Positions 59,635 through 64,000 of a stretch of 64,000 nucleotides of DNA are shown here, piece after piece. A program made the position numbers and the translations under genes. This DNA comes from Sulfuricaulis limicola. GTDB lineage: Bacteria; Pseudomonadota; Gammaproteobacteria; Acidiferrobacterales; Sulfurifustaceae. The stretch covers positions 1,798,001 through 1,862,000 of the forward strand of contig NZ_AP014879.1 in the NCBI RefSeq assembly GCF_002355735.1, in the 5' to 3' direction. The stretch's first letter is position 1. Each line of letters starts with the position of its first letter. The notes under the pieces were generated by a model. That model saw nothing but the letters and a program-made list of their open reading frames with translations, did not search any database and had not been told where the DNA came from.

Positions 59635-60687
59635 ATGAACAATCTCCCCGTCGTCTCCCGGGAAACCGCCGTGTCGGTGGTTACGCCGGTTATTCCGCTG
59701 AACTTCGTTTATCCCGGCCTTTCGCTGGCGCAGATCCTTTCGATCGTCCGCGCCTACCGGAAGCTGAGCCTGCTCATCCTGCTCGCGGTTTTGTCCCTTA
59801 CGGCGCTGGTCATGACACTGTGGCCGCGAACCTACACGGCCATGGTGACGCTGATGGTGAACTACGAGGTCAACGACCCGTTGAACGGCAAGGAACTGCC
59901 GGTCGGTCAGGTGGGCAGCTACATCTCGACGCAGGTGGAGCTGATGCAAACCCCGGAGGTGTTGCTGGCCGTGGTCGACCGTCTGCGGCTGACGGAGGAC
60001 AAGGATTATGCGCGGGGTTACCGTGGGGACAGCGGTACGCTGCGTGAATGGGTGGCCAAAAAAATCAGCAAGAATTTGGCGATTTATCAGGGTCAACTGG
60101 GCAGTCAGCTGATCTATGTGACGTACTCGGCGAACAAGCCGGCGGAAGCGGCGCAGGTGGCGAATACGGTGGCGGAGGTTTATCTGACTTCGAACATGAT
60201 GCGATCCTTGAAATCGCAGCTCACCGGCCAGGAAGCACGCATGACCAGGCTTAACATCACCCTGGCATCGCGGCACCCTGAAGTCGTGGAGTTGCAATCC
60301 CAAATCGATGCCACCCGTCTTTCGCTGGCAGCCCAATCAAACAATCTCTCCGCCGGTACTTCCACGGAAAAGAGCCCGGCAGTGCAGCAGGAAGCGCTGC
60401 CGGTCGAGTACAAATTCACCACTGCCGGCCACTACACCAACGTCAGCTTTGTCAGCCGGGCCTCGCCGCCGGTAAAGGCCGTCAAGCCCAAGGTATTGAC
60501 CGGGTTTCTTCTCGGCAGCATGGCAGCCGGGGCGCTGGGACTTGGCATTCCGCTGATTTACGAACTGTTCCACCGCCGCGTGCGCTGCCGCGATGATCTC
60601 GAGCGCCATCACGGGATTCCGGTGCTGGCGGAATTTGGCGCGTTACCACCGCAGACGAGCACATTGCCCATGAGGACTGCCCTATGA
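59635..60687 (+). CDS. Shortened Wzz/GumC-type chain-length protein
   Basis: The product has about 350 residues; the start is set at 59635 by comparison with the next gene, and ATGs at 59542 and 59611 are possible. The N-terminal helix (LSLLILLAVLSLTALVMTLW) and the Wzz domain up to VANTVAEVY are identical to the next protein. Two periplasmic coiled-coil blocks present in that protein (about 78 and 55 residues) are missing. The C-terminus regains homology: AGHYTNVSFVSRASPPVKAV and a second membrane helix. Both helices remain, so it may still insert as a short polysaccharide co-polymerase, possibly a modulator of its full-length neighbour. Confidence 0.85.
   Translation: MNNLPVVSRETAVSVVTPVIPLNFVYPGLSLAQILSIVRAYRKLSLLILLAVLSLTALVMTLWPRTYTAMVTLMVNYEVNDPLNGKELPVGQVGSYISTQVELMQTPEVLLAVVDRLRLTEDKDYARGYRGDSGTLREWVAKKISKNLAIYQGQLGSQLIYVTYSANKPAEAAQVANTVAEVYLTSNMMRSLKSQLTGQEARMTRLNITLASRHPEVVELQSQIDATRLSLAAQSNNLSAGTSTEKSPAVQQEALPVEYKFTTAGHYTNVSFVSRASPPVKAVKPKVLTGFLLGSMAAGALGLGIPLIYELFHRRVRCRDDLERHHGIPVLAEFGALPPQTSTLPMRTAL
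59639..60182 (+). repeat. 544-bp direct repeat, copy A
   Basis: It appears base-for-base identical to 60697-61240 in the same orientation, 1058 bp away. It covers the N-terminal halves of the two Wzz genes. Confidence 0.93.
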
Positions 60688-62123
60688 CCGCTCCCCACAA
60701 TCTCCCCGTCGTCTCCCGGGAAACCGCCGTGTCGGTGGTTACGCCGGTTATTCCGCTGAACTTCGTTTATCCCGGCCTTTCGCTGGCGCAGATCCTTTCG
60801 ATCGTCCGCGCCTACCGGAAGCTGAGCCTGCTCATCCTGCTCGCGGTTTTGTCCCTTACGGCGCTGGTCATGACACTGTGGCCGCGAACCTACACGGCCA
60901 TGGTGACGCTGATGGTGAACTACGAGGTCAACGACCCGTTGAACGGCAAGGAACTGCCGGTCGGTCAGGTGGGCAGCTACATCTCGACGCAGGTGGAGCT
61001 GATGCAAACCCCGGAGGTGTTGCTGGCCGTGGTCGACCGTCTGCGGCTGACGGAGGACAAGGATTATGCGCGGGGTTACCGTGGGGACAGCGGTACGCTG
61101 CGTGAATGGGTGGCCAAAAAAATCAGCAAGAATTTGGCGATTTATCAGGGTCAACTGGGCAGTCAGCTGATCTATGTGACGTACTCGGCGAACAAGCCGG
61201 CGGAAGCGGCGCAGGTGGCGAATACGGTGGCGGAGGTTTACAAGGAACAGGACTATATGCGCTCAACCGGTCCGCCCGGTGAACGCGCCAAGCGTTATGC
61301 GGAGCAATTAAGTGAACTCAAGGTCAAGGTTGACCAGGCGCAGAAGCAGGTCACGGCGTTTCATCAACGCAACAACCTGATCGATGAAGGAAACAAGACC
61401 AACGTCGATGTGGTCCTGCTGGCAACCCTCGAGGGGCGCCTGCTGGAAGCGCAGAATGCGCGCCGCACCGCCGAAGCAAGGGCGTCGGGAGACCAGTCCG
61501 TCAATGATCAGGTCCTGGCTTCACCGCTGATTCAATCGCTGAAAACGCAGCTCGCCACCCAGGGCGCGCGTCTGGCACAGCTGAATACGGCCTACACACC
61601 GCAACACCCAGACATACTGGAGTTGCAATCGGAAATGGATGCCACCCGGCACTCGCTTGCGGTTGCCCTGCAAAGCTATTCCGCCAACGCGTCAGCGGAA
61701 CTGAGCGTGGCGCAGCGGCTGGAGCAGAATCTGCGGCAGGCCGTGGCGGAGCAGCGCGCAAAGGTGCTCGCCATGGGTCAGCTGCACGACGATGCCGCGA
61801 AATATCTCCTGGAACTCGAATCCGCCCAGGCTGTGTACAAACGCGCGCTCGAAGGTTACGACCAGATCATGTTTGCTTCCGCCGGCCATTACACCAACGT
61901 CAGCTTTGTCAGCCGGGCCACGCCGCCGGTAAAAGCCACCAAGCCAAAAATATTGACCGGAATTCTTTTGGGCAGTATCGCCGCCGGGGCGCTGGGGCTT
62001 GGCATTCCACTGACTTACGAACTGTTCAACCGCCGCGTGCGCTGCCGCGATGATCTCGAGCGCCATCACGGGATTCCGGTGCTGGCGGAATTCGGCGCGC
62101 TAACGATGAGGACAACCGCATGA
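60684..62123 (+). CDS. Wzz/GumC-type exopolysaccharide chain-length determinant
   Basis: The 479-residue inner-membrane protein has two terminal helices (about 33-52 and 425-445), an N-terminal Wzz domain (about 15-190), a long periplasmic coiled coil (about 190-390; KRYAEQLSELKVKVDQAQKQ, VAQRLEQNLRQAVAEQRAKV) and the conserved VSRATPPVKATKPKILTG before the second helix. It sets polymer length with the kinase encoded next. The start overlaps the end of the shorter copy (ATGA), and its end overlaps the kinase start. Confidence 0.93.
   Translation: MTAPHNLPVVSRETAVSVVTPVIPLNFVYPGLSLAQILSIVRAYRKLSLLILLAVLSLTALVMTLWPRTYTAMVTLMVNYEVNDPLNGKELPVGQVGSYISTQVELMQTPEVLLAVVDRLRLTEDKDYARGYRGDSGTLREWVAKKISKNLAIYQGQLGSQLIYVTYSANKPAEAAQVANTVAEVYKEQDYMRSTGPPGERAKRYAEQLSELKVKVDQAQKQVTAFHQRNNLIDEGNKTNVDVVLLATLEGRLLEAQNARRTAEARASGDQSVNDQVLASPLIQSLKTQLATQGARLAQLNTAYTPQHPDILELQSEMDATRHSLAVALQSYSANASAELSVAQRLEQNLRQAVAEQRAKVLAMGQLHDDAAKYLLELESAQAVYKRALEGYDQIMFASAGHYTNVSFVSRATPPVKATKPKILTGILLGSIAAGALGLGIPLTYELFNRRVRCRDDLERHHGIPVLAEFGALTMRTTA
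60697..61240 (+). repeat. 544-bp direct repeat, copy B
   Basis: Identical partner of 59639-60182. Identity ends exactly where the shorter gene loses its first coiled-coil block. Confidence 0.93.
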
Positions 62124-62860
62124 ACATAAAAACTGCCAGCCACGGCGCCGTCGATACCAAACACGCATCGCATGGAGGCGCCGATCAGGCCTCGAGGTCC
62201 AGGAGCGAAATCACACAGATCGAGAGCATGGTGGAACCCAGTGACCGCTTGATCGTGGCGCACGACCCTTACGACCCGCGCTACGAAAAAATCCGCGCGC
62301 TGCGGACCGAGCTGCTGTTGCGACGCGAGTCGGTTGATCGCGCCGACATCGTCGCGTTGTTGAGCCCGTGTCCTGGCGAAGGCCGCTCGCTGCTGGCGGC
62401 GGAACTCGCCATTTCCTTCGCGCAAATGGGCCGTCCGACGCTGCTGGTCGATGCGGATTTGCGCCACCCGCAGCAGCATTTGTTTTTCGGCACCGACAAC
62501 CGTCAGGGACTGTCGCAGGCGATCGAGTACGGCACAAAACCGCAGCTTCATGCCGTGCGCGGTTTGCCGCGAATGTCGGTGTTGACGGCGGGCGAGGTAC
62601 CGGCCAATCCGCTGGAGTTGCTGTCCAGCAGCGCCTTCGCCTCGATGATCGAGGATTGGCGCGACAATTTTGAATTCGTCGTGATCGATACGGCACCGGT
62701 CATGCATTTTTCAGACGGACTGGCGGTGGCGAGTCTGGTCGGCCGCGTGCTGGCGCTGAGCCGCGCGCACCATACGCCTTACAAGGACATGCAGGACATG
62801 TTGCGGCGACTGGCGGCCACGCGTTCACTGATTCTCGGCGCCGTCATCAGCCATTTCTGA
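62120..62860 (+). CDS. CpsD/CapB-type tyrosine-kinase-like ATPase with altered Walker A
   Basis: The product has 246 residues. It is a cytoplasmic partner of Wzz with the P-loop fold of bacterial tyrosine kinases: EKIRALRTELLLR, P-loop SPCPGEGRSLLAAEL (about 83-97), Walker A' TLLVDADLRHPQQH (about 111), NPLELLSS and FEFVVIDTAPV. The invariant Walker A Lys appears as Arg (GEGRS for GxGKS/T), and no C-terminal Tyr cluster is seen. It may bind nucleotide weakly or act as a structural regulator instead of an active kinase. Confidence 0.9.
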   Translation: MNIKTASHGAVDTKHASHGGADQASRSRSEITQIESMVEPSDRLIVAHDPYDPRYEKIRALRTELLLRRESVDRADIVALLSPCPGEGRSLLAAELAISFAQMGRPTLLVDADLRHPQQHLFFGTDNRQGLSQAIEYGTKPQLHAVRGLPRMSVLTAGEVPANPLELLSSSAFASMIEDWRDNFEFVVIDTAPVMHFSDGLAVASLVGRVLALSRAHHTPYKDMQDMLRRLAATRSLILGAVISHF

Positions 62861-62926
62861 TTTTCATGCCGGTCCGCCGCATCGCTTTGCCTGGCGCCGG
62901 CGCCTCATCCAGAAAAAGCGATAGTT

Positions 62927-64000
62927 ATGGAACTGACAACATCGAACCCCGCGCAACCCCACGGCATGACGTGGCTGCGAGACGACCGGTATTCCTGGTT
63001 CCTGGCGGGAATGATGTGGGTGCTGATCGTGCTGATGATCGTGCCGGAAGGCTTCGATTATCAGAGGCTCGCCACAGCCAGTGCGCCCAGTTCAGGCGGG
63101 CCCATCAGCCGCATGCTGTGGCTGTTGCTGCTGGCGCTGGGCATCATGATGGTATCCTGGCGCGCGGGTCTGGCCTGGCTGCTGGCGCGCGTGCTGAATC
63201 CTTTTTTTCTCCTTTTCGTCGCGCTCGCGATTGTCAGCGTCGCCTGGTCCATTGACCCAGCCCTGAGCATCCGGCGTCTTATCCGCCTGGGCACGATTGT
63301 GTTGGCCTGTGTCGCATTCGTGTTGATGAGCTGGCACGCGCGACGCTACCAGAACGTCGTACGCCCGATACTTACCATCGTGCTGCTGGGCTCGATCATT
63401 TTTGGTCTCGTGTTTCCAGCGCTCGCCATCCATCAGCAAACCACGCCGGAACTCATCGGCGCATGGCACGGACTCGCGAATCACAAGAATGGCCTTGGCG
63501 CCCTGGCCTGCATTTCTCTGATTTTCTGGTTTCATGCCTGGCTGACCCGGGAGGTCAGATTCCTGCCGGCGTTGACCGGTGGCGCGGTCGCTGTAACCTG
63601 CCTGGTGCTGTCGCGCAGTTCGACATCGCTGGCGGCCACTTTATTCGTGATGGCCGTGCTGCTCGTGCTGTTGCGCTCGCCTCAGGGCCTGCGTCCTTAT
63701 ATGCCCTATCTGGTCTCGATGCTGGTGGCGCTGCTCCTGATATACACCCTCGCTATCCTGAATCTGATCCCGGGGCTGGGAACCCTGATGGCCCCCGTCA
63801 CCGCGCTGACCGGCAAGGACACGTCGCTCACCGGCCGCACTGAAATCTGGACGATTCTTTCCGAGCATATCAGTTACCGTCCCTTCCTCGGCAGCGGCTA
63901 CGCGGCCTATTGGACCGCCGGACCGGTCCCCGGAGCGGACTCGTATGCGTTCGTGTGGCGCATGGGCTCCTTTTATCCCGGATCCGCCCACAACGGCTAT
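62927..64000 (+). CDS. O-antigen ligase/Wzy-type polymerase (partial, runs off the window)
   Basis: An open frame from ATG 62927 continues to the window edge for 358 codons without a stop. It is highly hydrophobic with about nine helices. It carries a loop with AWHGLANHKNGLG, SRSSTSLAATLFV and the ligase-family segment TGKDTSLTGRTEIWTILSEH followed by RPFLGSGYAAYW and SAHNGY, as in Wzy_C/O-antigen-ligase proteins. It should polymerise or ligate the exopolysaccharide made by this cluster. It lies 66 bp after the kinase gene on the same strand. Confidence 0.92.
   Translation, partial: MELTTSNPAQPHGMTWLRDDRYSWFLAGMMWVLIVLMIVPEGFDYQRLATASAPSSGGPISRMLWLLLLALGIMMVSWRAGLAWLLARVLNPFFLLFVALAIVSVAWSIDPALSIRRLIRLGTIVLACVAFVLMSWHARRYQNVVRPILTIVLLGSIIFGLVFPALAIHQQTTPELIGAWHGLANHKNGLGALACISLIFWFHAWLTREVRFLPALTGGAVAVTCLVLSRSSTSLAATLFVMAVLLVLLRSPQGLRPYMPYLVSMLVALLLIYTLAILNLIPGLGTLMAPVTALTGKDTSLTGRTEIWTILSEHISYRPFLGSGYAAYWTAGPVPGADSYAFVWRMGSFYPGSAHNGY

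Overview
The window looks like chromosome from an environmental gammaproteobacterium. The evidence is tRNA-Ala and tRNA-Glu beside gltX, a VPxPA-type PEP-CTERM protein, a Wzz/kinase/O-antigen-ligase exopolysaccharide operon, a proteobacterial stressosome and YqjD/YqjE-type genes. I cannot name genus or species. No phage, plasmid, IS transposase or CRISPR array was recognised.

Layout: 0-8 kb is housekeeping and sensing (SBP-PAS-GGDEF-EAL protein, tRNA-Glu, tRNA-Ala, gltX, and an SHP/DHC/cytochrome b redox cluster). 7.9-9.8 kb is a small putative insertion at the 3' end of tRNA-Val carrying one SET-like gene. 9.8-14.8 kb holds secreted proteins (ice-binding-like, Big_5 lipoprotein, BON, PEP-CTERM). 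14.8-18.2 kb is a run of small stress and envelope genes with a ferritin-like protein and a superoxide dismutase. 18.3-23.4 kb is a phosphoketolase/acetate kinase module bounded by an intact rhodanese gene on one side and the 3' fragment of a second on the other. 23.4-26 kb has the yqjD/E/K-like operon and a Crp/Fnr regulator. 26-42.3 kb is an exopolysaccharide and surface region (ATP-grasp protein, two polyprenyl-phosphate transferase-type genes, GH8 and GH5 hydrolases, acyltransferase, repeat lipoproteins). 42.3-46.5 kb has small stress proteins, a cardiolipin-synthase-like lipoprotein and a second Crp/Fnr regulator. 46.5-51.8 kb is a stressosome operon feeding a two-component system, followed by a diguanylate cyclase. 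53-58 kb is a one-module NRPS with its own phosphopantetheinyl transferase. 59.5-64 kb is a Wzz-Wzz-kinase-ligase exopolysaccharide operon that continues past the window edge.

The most striking signal is a 16-bp palindrome, TGTRCG-N4-CGYACA. Its 14-bp core (GTRCG-N4-CGYAC) occurs 13 times, always between genes and upstream of at least one start codon. It precedes the exopolysaccharide genes, the NRPS, surface and stress genes and one of the Crp/Fnr regulator genes. About 0.24 copies would be expected by chance. Its geometry equals that of Crp/Fnr operators, so I propose that one or both Crp/Fnr regulators control this envelope, biofilm and stress region as a single regulon.

The exopolysaccharide genes also show recent homogenisation. 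Two pairs of neighbouring paralogues share almost identical 5' halves (794 bp and 544 bp) but have different 3' halves. One of these proteins is an unusual fusion of a polyprenyl-phosphate-transferase N-terminus to a WecG/TagA/CpsF glycosyltransferase.
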